The notes beneath the pieces were generated by a model. The model worked only from the letters and a program-made list of their open reading frames with translations, was not told the DNA's origin and did no database searches. A stretch of DNA of 64,000 nucleotides from Niastella caeni (lineage in GTDB: Bacteria; Bacteroidota; Bacteroidia; Chitinophagales; Chitinophagaceae): positions 1,363,347-1,427,346 of the forward strand of contig NZ_STFF01000001.1 of the NCBI RefSeq assembly GCF_004834005.1. Reading direction: 5' to 3'. The translations under genes and the position numbers were made by a program. The first letter of the stretch is position 1; every line of letters begins with the position of its first letter. Below are positions 35,959-41,359 of this stretch, one piece after another.

Positions 35959-35972
35959 AGAATGATCATTCT
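35959..35972. promoter_or_regulatory. 14-nt perfect palindrome before the AAA+ gene
   Basis: AGAATGATCATTCT is its own reverse complement and sits 22 nt upstream of the ATPase start and 65 nt below the end of tRNA-Trp. It could be an operator or a processing hairpin; no regulator is known. Confidence 0.35.
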
Positions 35973-36036
35973 TTGCTGACAAAGATTTTTCTGCTAACTA
36001 TTTCATTACACGAGTACGCATAACCATATTTTTTAG

Positions 36037-36107
36037 CACGGACACTTCGACTCGAACGAAGACTAATAGTTTTGGAGACTATTATGCTGCCATTACATTA
36101 TGTCCAT
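36037..36107 (-). tRNA. tRNA-Trp(CCA)
   Basis: The cloverleaf is complete: acceptor ATGGACA/TGTCCGT (one G-U), D stem ATGT/GCAT, anticodon stem ATAGT/ACTAT with loop CTCCAAA, T arm CTTCG TTCGAGT CGAAG, discriminator G as in bacterial tRNA-Trp. CCA is not encoded (next bases CTA). It is the last tRNA before the ATPase gene. Confidence 0.9.
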
Positions 36108-36112
36108 ATAGG

Positions 36113-36187
36113 TGGTGCCCCGTGGAATCGAACCACGATGTTCCCGGCTTCAACGGGATGCAATAGAACCATCTCTGCCAAAGCACC
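36113..36187 (-). tRNA. tRNA-Phe(GAA)
   Basis: Acceptor GGTGCTT/GGGCACC (two G-U pairs), D stem GCAG/TTGC with a large 11-nt loop, anticodon stem TCCCG/CGGGA with loop TTGAAGC, T arm CGTGG TTCGATT CCACG, discriminator A. The sequence after it is CCT, so CCA is not encoded. Its 5' end abuts the CCA of tRNA-Glu. Confidence 0.88.
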
Positions 36188-36263
36188 TGGTAGTCTGTAT
36201 GAGGATCGAACTCATCCATCTGGTTCGAAAGACCAGCGCCCTAACCAACTAGGCGAACAGACC
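36188..36263 (-). tRNA. tRNA-Glu(TTC) with encoded CCA
   Basis: Acceptor GGTCTGT/ACAGACT (first pair G-U), D stem GCCT/GGGC, anticodon stem CTGGT/ACCAG with loop CTTTCGA, T arm ATGAG TTCGATC CTCAT, discriminator A. It is the only member of the array followed by CCA (36188-36190). The next tRNA starts at once. Confidence 0.9.
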
Positions 36264-36267
36264 ATTG

Positions 36268-36340
36268 CGGATGAAGAAAGACTCGAACTTTCAACCCCTC
36301 CCTTAACAGGGGAGCGCTCTTACCATTGAGCTATTCATCC
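36268..36340 (-). tRNA. tRNA-Asn(GTT)
   Basis: All stems are perfect: acceptor GGATGAA/TTCATCC, D GCTC/GAGC, anticodon CTCCC/GGGAG with loop CTGTTAA, T arm GAAAG TTCGAGT CTTTC. The discriminator is G as expected for Asn. CCA is not encoded (CAA). Confidence 0.93.
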
Positions 36341-36351
36341 ATTTTTATTTG

Positions 36352-36425
36352 TTGGCCCGATGAGACTCGAACTCATGGTCCCCCGGTTAAAAGCCGGGTA
36401 CTTTTGCCAACTAAGCTACGGGCCA
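36352..36425 (-). tRNA. tRNA-Lys(TTT)
   Basis: Acceptor TGGCCCG/CGGGCCA, D stem GCTT/AAGT (one G-U) with a 9-nt loop, anticodon stem CCCGG/CCGGG with loop CTTTTAA, T arm ATGAG TTCGAGT CTCAT, discriminator A, followed by CAA. The acceptor stem is identical to that of tRNA-Ile(TAT) at 36588, suggesting duplication within the array. Confidence 0.92.
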
Positions 36426-36430
36426 TTTTG

Positions 36431-36502
36431 TAGCGACCTCCGGAATTGAACCGGAATGACCACCTTATGAGAGTGGGGTGTTAGCCTTTACACCAGGTCG
36501 CT
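36431..36502 (-). tRNA. tRNA-Met(CAT)
   Basis: Acceptor AGCGACC/GGTCGCT, D stem GTGT/ACAC, anticodon stem CCACT/GGTGG (one G-U) with loop CTCATAA, T arm TCCGG TTCAATT CCGGA, discriminator A, followed by CAA. The paired first acceptor bases (A-T) argue for an elongator-like Met or a lysidine-modified Ile rather than the initiator. Confidence 0.88.
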
Positions 36503-36507
36503 TATTG

Positions 36508-36580
36508 TGATGACTGACAGACTCGAACTGTCAACCTGTACCGTATCAGAGTACTGCTCTACCAATTGAGCTAAGTCATC
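36508..36580 (-). tRNA. tRNA-Ile(GAT)
   Basis: Acceptor GATGACT/AGTCATC, D GCTC/GAGC, anticodon stem GTACT/GGTAC (one G-U) with loop CTGATAC, T arm GACAG TTCGAGT CTGTC, discriminator A, followed by CAA instead of CCA. Confidence 0.93.
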
Positions 36581-36587
36581 TTCTATG

Positions 36588-36660
36588 TTGGCCCGACCGG
36601 ACTCGAACCGGTAACCTTTTGCGTATAAGGCACTTGCTCTTACCATTGAGCTACGGGCCA
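36588..36660 (-). tRNA. tRNA-Ile(TAT) with mismatched anticodon stem
   Basis: Acceptor TGGCCCG/CGGGCCA, D GCTC/GAGC and T arm ACCGG TTCGAGT CCGGT are perfect. The anticodon stem AGTGC/GCAAA keeps only three of five pairs around loop CTTATAC. Discriminator A, then CAT. A UAU anticodon decoding AUA directly is uncommon in bacteria, which normally use lysidine-modified CAU. Confidence 0.85.
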
Positions 36661-36669
36661 ATATTTCTG

Positions 36670-36740
36670 ATGGCTTAGAAAGAGTCGAACTTTCATCCCT
36701 GCGTTCGTAGCACAGTATTCTTCCATTGAACTATAAGCCA
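36670..36740 (-). tRNA. tRNA-Arg(ACG)
   Basis: Acceptor TGGCTTA/TAAGCCA, D stem GTTC/GAAT (one G-U) with a short loop, anticodon stem CTGTG/CGCAG (one G-U) with loop CTACGAA, T arm GAAAG TTCGACT CTTTC. The discriminator is T, unusual for Arg. Next bases are CAG, so CCA is not encoded. Confidence 0.88.
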
Positions 36741-36748
36741 GTTTCGGG

Positions 36749-36825
36749 TGAGCCGTCCCGGTGAGCCGGGAAACCCTGTTCTTCCCATTCACAGCGGAAC
36801 GCTTTACCAAATAAGCTACAGCCTC
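36749..36825 (-). tRNA. Degenerate tRNA-His-like gene (GTG)
   Basis: The D arm (GCTT ATTTGGTA AAGC) is normal and the anticodon loop CTGTGAA reads GTG. The anticodon stem TTCC/GGAA has an extra G. The T arm lacks TTCRA and is replaced by TCCCGG CTCA CCGGGA, six pairs with a 4-nt loop. The acceptor pairs only with a bulge. A 9-nt direct repeat (CGGCTCACC, 13-nt period) overlaps the abnormal T arm, as if created by a small duplication. It is likely not a normal substrate for translation. Confidence 0.65.
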
Positions 36826-36831
36826 CATTTG

Positions 36832-36903
36832 TTGTCGAGATTGGATTCGAACCAATATCATCAGGGTCAAAGGCTGATATGCTAACCATTGCACCACTCA
36901 ACA
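36832..36903 (-). tRNA. tRNA-Gln(TTG)
   Basis: Acceptor TGTTGAG/CTCGACA (one G-U), beginning with the U1-A72 pair used by GlnRS. D stem GTGC/GCAT, anticodon stem TCAGC/CCTGA with a C-C mismatch next to loop CTTTGAC, T arm ATTGG TTCGAAT CCAAT. Discriminator A, then CAA. Confidence 0.87.
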
Positions 36904-36910
36904 ATTACAG

Positions 36911-36982
36911 CAGTTCGTACGGGAATCGAACCCATAGCTTCGGATAGACAATCCGAGGTGTTAGCCATTACACCAACGAACT
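36911..36982 (-). tRNA. tRNA-Asp(GTC)
   Basis: Acceptor AGTTCGT/ACGAACT, D stem GTGT/ACAC, anticodon stem TCGGA/TCCGA with loop TTGTCTA, T arm ATGGG TTCGATT CCCGT. The discriminator is G as for AspRS. Base 37 is T, where a purine is nearly universal. Followed by CTG. Confidence 0.88.
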
Positions 36983-36987
36983 ATTAG

Positions 36988-37059
36988 AGCAGCACCAGAG
37001 ATTCGAACTCTGTCCTCCTGATTGGAAGTCAGGGACGCAACCATCAACGCTTGTACTGC
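36988..37059 (-). tRNA. tRNA-Gly(TCC)
   Basis: Acceptor GCAGTAC/GTGCTGC (one G-U), D stem GCG/TGC, anticodon stem CCTGA/TCAGG with loop CTTCCAA, T arm CAGAG TTCGAAT CTCTG, discriminator T as in bacterial tRNA-Gly. Followed by CTA. Confidence 0.88.
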
Positions 37060-37064
37060 TTTTG

Positions 37065-37137
37065 TATAGGAGACAGGACTCGAACCTGCAGCCTCCCCGC
37101 TCCAGACGGGGGATCCGACCAACCGGAATACTCCTAT
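37065..37137 (-). tRNA. tRNA-Pro(TGG)-like, first gene of the array
   Basis: Acceptor ATAGGAG/CTCCTAT, short D stem TCC/GGA, anticodon stem CCCCG/CGGGG with loop TCTGGAG, T arm GCAGG TTCGAGT CCTGT, discriminator A, then CAA. Read with a 7-nt loop the anticodon is TGG (Pro), but base 33 is then C instead of the universal T. A one-base shift would read CTG (Gln) at the cost of a stem pair. Confidence 0.8.
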
Positions 37138-37142
37138 ATTTT

Positions 37143-37165
37143 GTAGCGGTCGTGGCAACCGCTAC
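37143..37165 (-). other. Perfect 8-bp hairpin just upstream of the tRNA array
   Basis: GTAGCGGT and ACCGCTAC around a 7-nt loop, 5 nt before the first tRNA. There is no T run, so it is not a terminator for the array. It may be a 5' processing element of the multi-tRNA precursor. Confidence 0.45.
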
Positions 37166-37207
37166 AGTTTCATAAGGGTTTAATTTTAGTCAGGCTTAAT
37201 GGTCAAT

Positions 37208-37246
37208 GAATGTTTTTGGAAAAGCATCCGCCAGCCGACGGACGCT
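37208..37246 (+). repeat. Copy 2 of the flanking repeat
   Basis: GAATGTTTTTGGAAAAGCATCCGCC followed by an imperfect inverted arm. It matches the copy at 32487-32520 over about 23 positions with small gaps, in the same orientation. The two bracket the slipin, tRNA-like, YkuK, AAA+ and tRNA-array block. Confidence 0.6.
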
Positions 37247-37285
37247 TATTTTCCTCCTTTTTGAACTCTTATCTTCAATCACTTT

Positions 37286-37426
37286 CTATCGGATCTGGAA
37301 TGCTGCAGGATGTCTTGCTTCCCTTTCATCTGCATCCTGTTGAACGTTATTCTTGTTCGCTTTGGCTTTATTCTCGAATAAAGCAATAATGAAACGGATC
37401 ATAAATACACTCATTAATAATTTCAT
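37286..37426 (-). CDS. Candidate 46-residue small protein preceding the tRNA array
   Basis: ATG at 37426 to TAG at 37288-37286. A purine-rich GGAAGGTAGGTG lies just before the ATG. The product has a hydrophobic N-terminus (MKLLMSVFMIRFIIALF) and a charged tail (QQDADEREARHP). It lies on the same strand as the array, 149 nt upstream of its first tRNA, and may be the first gene of that operon. I do not recognise it. Confidence 0.45.
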   Translation of the reverse strand: MKLLMSVFMIRFIIALFENKAKANKNNVQQDADEREARHPAAFQIR

Positions 37427-37499
37427 CACCTACCTTCCTTTTTCTTCTCATCTGAAGTTTTGTTTAATAATTACACTCGTTTGTCAGAACAACACCAAT

Positions 37500-37537
37500 A
37501 AAAAAGCCCGGTCGTTTTTGTCGACCGGGCTTTTTAT
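37500..37537. terminator. Strong bidirectional terminator
   Basis: GCCCGGTCG and CGACCGGGC form a 9-bp stem with a 7-nt loop, with A5 before and T5 after, so it works on either strand. On the minus strand it closes the 40-residue small ORF at 37564-37686. Confidence 0.85.
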
Positions 37538-37563
37538 TCGATACCTGTTTTTTACAGTTTCGT

Positions 37564-37686
37564 TTAAACACAACCTGGTCGTATTCGAGTACTATCCTCT
37601 TGCTTGCCGCCATTGATATACATTTCCACTTGCGCATTTGCACACGTATTCCAATGAATAAATCGTTTTGTATTATCCACCATCAT
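37564..37686 (-). CDS. Candidate 40-residue small protein
   Basis: ATG at 37686 (a second ATG follows) to TAA at 37566-37564. The product has two Cys residues (HWNTCANAQVE and RPGCV at the end) and a Gly/charged middle. The strong terminator at 37500-37537 lies 27 nt after the stop, which supports an expressed short gene. Not recognised; could be a small regulator or secreted peptide. Confidence 0.4.
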   Translation of the reverse strand: MMVDNTKRFIHWNTCANAQVEMYINGGKQEDSTRIRPGCV

Positions 37687-37894
37687 TCGTCGTATATGTT
37701 GCAATGATCCCGGCATCAATTTGTATATGATTATTTAGATGTTGTTACTAATAAATTTCATAAGCCTGTTTTAATAATTTTTTTCTTTCCCAAACTCACT
37801 TACTAACTATTACACACATATGAATATAGCACACCCATTCCTATTGGTCATGGGATTTCCTTTTCGCTGTTATTTTTTAAACAGCCGATAAATA

Positions 37895-37920
37895 AAAAAC
37901 CCCGCAATTCCTTGCGGGGC
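37895..37920 (-). terminator. Intrinsic terminator after the 30-residue small ORF
   Basis: CCCCGCAA and TTGCGGGG form a perfect 8-bp stem with a 4-nt loop. On the minus strand it is followed by TTTTTTATTT. It lies 30 nt after the stop of the ORF at 37950-38042. The stretch 37690-37890 holds only a 13-codon ORF and a GCTGTT/AACAGC hairpin. Confidence 0.85.
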
Positions 37921-37949
37921 CTGTGTTATATCGAATTCGTTTTTTCAAC

Positions 37950-38042
37950 TTATTCTTCAGCGTAACACGCCCCGCAAACAGTAAAGTCACCTATCGGACT
38001 CCATCCGTTCAGTACTTCAATATGTGATTGTTTGCGTAACAT
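37950..38042 (-). CDS. Candidate 30-residue CxxC peptide with its own promoter and terminator
   Basis: ATG at 38042 to TAA at 37952-37950. The peptide begins MLRKQSHIEVLNGW and ends DFTVCGACYAEE, with a CxxC pair near the C-terminus. A promoter-like pair lies 21 nt upstream and a perfect terminator 30 nt downstream, so it is a well-delimited transcription unit. Not recognised; a metal-binding or thiol peptide is possible. Confidence 0.5.
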   Translation of the reverse strand: MLRKQSHIEVLNGWSPIGDFTVCGACYAEE

Positions 38043-38062
38043 GTTTGTTGATTTTGATATTG

Positions 38063-38095
38063 CAAAGGTGTCAATAATTTTTCAATTACACCAAA
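38063..38095 (-). promoter_or_regulatory. Promoter-like elements before the 30-residue ORF
   Basis: Minus-strand TTTG (38092-38095), a 21-nt spacer and CACCTTTG (38063-38070), one mismatch from TAnnTTTG. Confidence 0.45.
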
Positions 38096-38222
38096 TATTT
38101 TGATAAGTTTTTTTAAAAAAACTTTTTCACTGCCCGAAAGCGTATCCGTTTTTTCGGTTATCCATCAGTGATCAATTGAAGGCAATGAGGTGATAGTCAA
38201 CAGGGGTTTTATACCAATGGCC

Positions 38223-38894
38223 TTATATATTGCCGGGCTTGTACAGGTTGTTCTTGATTGCGTAAATGATAATGCCGGCGGTATTTTTCACTTCCATTTT
38301 TTCCATGATCTTTAACCGCAGGCCTTCCACGGTACGTACGCTTAAAAATATCTTTTCGGCAATTTGCTTACTGGTAAGGCCATTGCAGATATCGGCTACA
38401 ATATCTATCTCCCGTTCATTAAAATCGGGTTTCTGTTTCTGCTTATAAGGATTGAATTTGCTTTTGGCCACCATCTGGGCCAGCTTGTTTGAGGTATGGC
38501 GGCAATAGTAAGGTTGTTGCTGGTAAACCGATTTGATGGCTTCTATGATCTCGTTCTTGTCGGCATTTTTTAGCAGGTAACCGCGGGCCCCTGCCTCCAG
38601 CATATCGATAATAAGATCTTCTTCATCAAACATGGTCAATGCGATGATGCCTACTTGCGGATAGTTCTCGGTTAAATGGCGGGTGGCGGCAGCACCATCC
38701 ATTACAGGCATCTTAACATCACTGATCACAATATCCGGTTCCTGCGATTTTACCTGTTCAATCAATTCTTTTCCATTGGCAGCTTCCGCTACCAGTAAAA
38801 TATCTGGCTGCTTTTGCAACATTGCCCGCAATCCGTCGCGAAAAATTTCATGATCGTCAGCAATAGCAACTTTTATATTGCCATATGTTCTCAT
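38223..38894 (-). CDS. NarL/FixJ-type response regulator
   Basis: 223 residues. The receiver has the acidic pair D13/D14, phosphoacceptor Asp59 in VISDVKMP, and Thr/Lys sites ALTMF and LLKNADK. The C-terminal LuxR-type helix-turn-helix reads FNEREIDIVADICNGLTSKQIAEKIFLSVRTVEGLRLKIMEKM. It is the partner of the kinase encoded 18 nt upstream. Target genes are unknown. Confidence 0.93.
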   Translation of the reverse strand: MRTYGNIKVAIADDHEIFRDGLRAMLQKQPDILLVAEAANGKELIEQVKSQEPDIVISDVKMPVMDGAAATRHLTENYPQVGIIALTMFDEEDLIIDMLEAGARGYLLKNADKNEIIEAIKSVYQQQPYYCRHTSNKLAQMVAKSKFNPYKQKQKPDFNEREIDIVADICNGLTSKQIAEKIFLSVRTVEGLRLKIMEKMEVKNTAGIIIYAIKNNLYKPGNI

Positions 38895-38912
38895 AATAAC
38901 ACCTGGTTCTGG

Positions 38913-39659
38913 TCAAAGAGGAATTTCAAAAGTATACGTGGTGCCCTTTCCTGGCTCAGACTGACAGGTAAGCTCACCTCCCATCACCTCTGTTCTGCTC
39001 TGCAAGTTACGAAGTCCAAGGCCGGGATTGTCTTTTACTTTAGCAAAATAATCAAATCCTTTCCCATTATCGGCTGTCATGAGCAAAAGACGGTCGCCTT
39101 CGGCAACCATTTTAATGATCAACAGGGAGGCCTGGGCGTGTTTTACGGTATTGTGAAGAATTTCCTGAATGATGCGGTAGATGTTGACTTCTTTATGCTG
39201 ATTCAAATGAATGTCCTGCTCACATATAAATCTTATTTCTAATCCGTAGGCATTACGGTTATTATCAATAAACTCGGTAATGGCTTTTTGAAGCCCTTTT
39301 CGCACCAGCGTATTGGGCATGAGGTTATTTGAAATTTCCCTCAATTTCCTGATGATGCTGTCAAGATGGGTGCTTGATTTGCTGATCACCTGTTCGTCGT
39401 CGGGGTCGGTGGTATTGAGGCTGTTGATCTGAAGTTTTACCGCAGATAAAAGGGGGCCCAGTTCGTCGTGAAGGTCAGAAGCTATACGCCGGCGTTCTTT
39501 CTCCAGTGTATCAATTTCGGCCTGTATCTTCTCCTTATGCAGTTTAAGGCTGCGGCGCTGATAGCGAATAATGGTGATAATGAAATATAGCAAAATTATA
39601 CCCACTACCCCTACTACTATCAAAAGAGACTGGTAAAGTTCTTTTTCCTGGGTATCCAT
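38913..39659 (-). CDS. HisKA_3-type sensor histidine kinase
   Basis: 248 residues: one N-terminal membrane segment (LLIVVGVVGIILLYFIITII), a short coiled linker, the dimerisation motif RIASDLHDELGPLLSAVKLQ with phospho-His64, and an ATPase domain with DNGKGFD and GLGLRNLQSR. It has no sensory domain of its own. Its start overlaps the upstream membrane-protein gene by 40 nt, which suggests that protein provides the sensor. Confidence 0.92.
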   Translation of the reverse strand: MDTQEKELYQSLLIVVGVVGIILLYFIITIIRYQRRSLKLHKEKIQAEIDTLEKERRRIASDLHDELGPLLSAVKLQINSLNTTDPDDEQVISKSSTHLDSIIRKLREISNNLMPNTLVRKGLQKAITEFIDNNRNAYGLEIRFICEQDIHLNQHKEVNIYRIIQEILHNTVKHAQASLLIIKMVAEGDRLLLMTADNGKGFDYFAKVKDNPGLGLRNLQSRTEVMGGELTCQSEPGKGTTYTFEIPL

Positions 39660-40279
39660 ATTACAGCTACTGCATACAAAAGATTAACCAATAAATTTGA
39701 ATATACGTTAATGGCCTGTAAACCCCGCCTGAATTCATCGCTGGTTTTGTGGAAAGAAAAGCCTGTTGATGACCAAACCACAAAAAATGAATAAAAAATA
39801 ATAATGCCCAAACATATCCAAAACTTCGGGTTCCTGAAAATGCTGCTTCGTTCATTCACCACCATCTTGTTAAATGTACTTACACTGAAAAAGATCAATG
39901 CAAATGAATATACTATGAAAAAGTACAAATTAATTTCAATAAAGCGTGTAAATATCGCATTGGTTACTATCCAAATCAGAAAAAACATGCCGGCAATGGT
40001 GATGAATGTTGTCTTCTTTCTGTTAAAGAGGCCCCAGTTATGAAAAAGCCATGTAAAGAGGAAGAAATCAATATAGGAATAGGTATTCAACAAAAAAATG
40101 AACAACTTCGGTTGTCCTGTTTCCATCAGGATTTTATGCATTATCTCTATTACTAATGCTGCTGAAGCATTAAAAATAAAGGGATAGTAAGATGGATCTA
40201 TCCTTCGAAATCTTACTATCCCGATAATTACAGCAAATCCGATGCTTAAACTTAAAATAAAACGTACGGTAGCATCCAT
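39620..40279 (-). CDS. Seven-segment membrane protein, probable sensor partner of the kinase
   Basis: 219 residues with about seven hydrophobic helices, starting MDATVRFILSLSIGFAVIIG. There are no soluble domains. The 3' end overlaps the kinase start by 40 nt in another frame. Such gene pairs suggest a two-subunit sensor. I do not recognise a ligand-binding motif. Confidence 0.7.
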   Translation of the reverse strand: MDATVRFILSLSIGFAVIIGIVRFRRIDPSYYPFIFNASAALVIEIMHKILMETGQPKLFIFLLNTYSYIDFFLFTWLFHNWGLFNRKKTTFITIAGMFFLIWIVTNAIFTRFIEINLYFFIVYSFALIFFSVSTFNKMVVNERSSIFRNPKFWICLGIIIFYSFFVVWSSTGFSFHKTSDEFRRGLQAINVYSNLLVNLLYAVAVIWIPRKKNFTSLF

Positions 40280-40327
40280 TGTATGGGAAAATCTCAGTCT
40301 TTGAGTTACAAATAAACCATTCCACTA

Positions 40328-40849
40328 CTACGGCTCTTGAGGCTCAAACCCATCACAGGGAGGGGTACATTGTCCATATTCCAATCCACCATCCTCATCG
40401 GATGCCTGGGCTGCCAAGGCCGATTTCTTATTCTTTATGTATACATTATTACCCGCTGAATCAACACCCACTATCATCAATCGCAATGACTTTTTCTTAT
40501 CATCGCCAGGCTTTACCCCATAATAGAATTTAAGCCCAACAACTTTGGGATTTTCGAAAAATTTAACAATTGATGCTTTGTTAAATGTTTCGCTATTGGG
40601 AATAAACAATTCAGGAAACTTCCTTGTAAGCGAGTCGCGTGTAGCCCTGAAATCCTTTTCATAGATGTCAATGCTCATTACAGGAATGAAATGATTTTTG
40701 CGGCCAAGCGCAGATGTGTCGTTCGGTACAGGAATGCATATCAGATCTTTTGGTTGCTCTTCTTTGCAGGAGCCAATCAACAGTACTCCCATCAGGAAAA
40801 TAAGTGCATAAGGGTAAGTCATAAAAGACTTCTTCGAGTTAGTTGCCAT
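40328..40849 (-). CDS. Putative lipoprotein, unknown function
   Basis: 173 residues with a lipoprotein signal (PYALIFLMGVLLIGSCKEE, Cys28). The mature part is hydrophilic. A Cys pair near the end (QCTPPCDGFEPQEP) may form a disulphide. It is separated from the two-component operon by only 48 nt on the same strand. Confidence 0.65.
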   Translation of the reverse strand: MATNSKKSFMTYPYALIFLMGVLLIGSCKEEQPKDLICIPVPNDTSALGRKNHFIPVMSIDIYEKDFRATRDSLTRKFPELFIPNSETFNKASIVKFFENPKVVGLKFYYGVKPGDDKKKSLRLMIVGVDSAGNNVYIKNKKSALAAQASDEDGGLEYGQCTPPCDGFEPQEP

Positions 40850-41074
40850 AAAAAAAAATTTGGTTAAACGGGGTGCTAAAGGTATTGGTTAATGCCAGCC
40901 CGAAAATCCGTAGAACTACTTATTTTAACTACAGCTACTACCTGTATCTTTTGGTACTTTAACTCTTGCTGCTCAAGGCTATAACAAAGAACTTCGATTC
41001 AACAATTACCCATTCCCGAGTCCGGTAGAAACCTTCCACCCAATCAGACATTTATAACTTTTTAACTTTAATTC

Positions 41075-41359
41075 ATGAGACAGCAACACTCAGCCATTAG
41101 TAAATTAAACCCTGTTTCGCCAAAGGAACTCGTTTCCGACTCCTTTCAAATGATCATGGCCGACTCAGCGGAAGTAATGGCATATTATTACAGGGGAAAA
41201 ATTCAGGAACTGGAACAATCACTTTCCCAGTTGAACATACTGGAGAATGCCCGGGAAATTGCCGGTCTTTGTAAAGAAATTGTGCGTATTAAAGAAGTAT
41301 TGAAAAAAATCATTATAAAAAAAGGTGGCCAAAGTTCATTTCAAATCTCAATCAAATAA
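41075..41359 (+). CDS. Small helical protein, unknown
   Basis: 94 residues. A helical, coiled-coil-like centre (AYYYRGKIQELEQSLSQLNILENAREIAGLCKEIVRIKEVLKKII, positions ~36-80). The last 12 nt overlap the converging radical SAM gene. No family recognised. Confidence 0.5.
   Translation: MRQQHSAISKLNPVSPKELVSDSFQMIMADSAEVMAYYYRGKIQELEQSLSQLNILENAREIAGLCKEIVRIKEVLKKIIIKKGGQSSFQISIK

Noticed and set aside
36037..37137. Regular ~75-bp periodic pattern that could suggest a CRISPR array or other repeat
   Set aside because: Units share only TTCGA-type T arms and fold into cloverleaves with different anticodons. No constant repeat of CRISPR type exists.
36072..37158. Short ORFs of 65-85 codons on both strands across 36.07-37.16 kb
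   Set aside because: They run through the folded tRNA genes, and their translations reflect tRNA sequence. They are not protein genes.
37353..37616. An 87-codon plus-strand ORF at 37353, considered as a biosynthetic leader peptide with attenuator
   Set aside because: It reads through the strong terminator at 37500-37537, and no plus-strand gene follows until 41 kb. The minus-strand small ORFs fit the terminators better.
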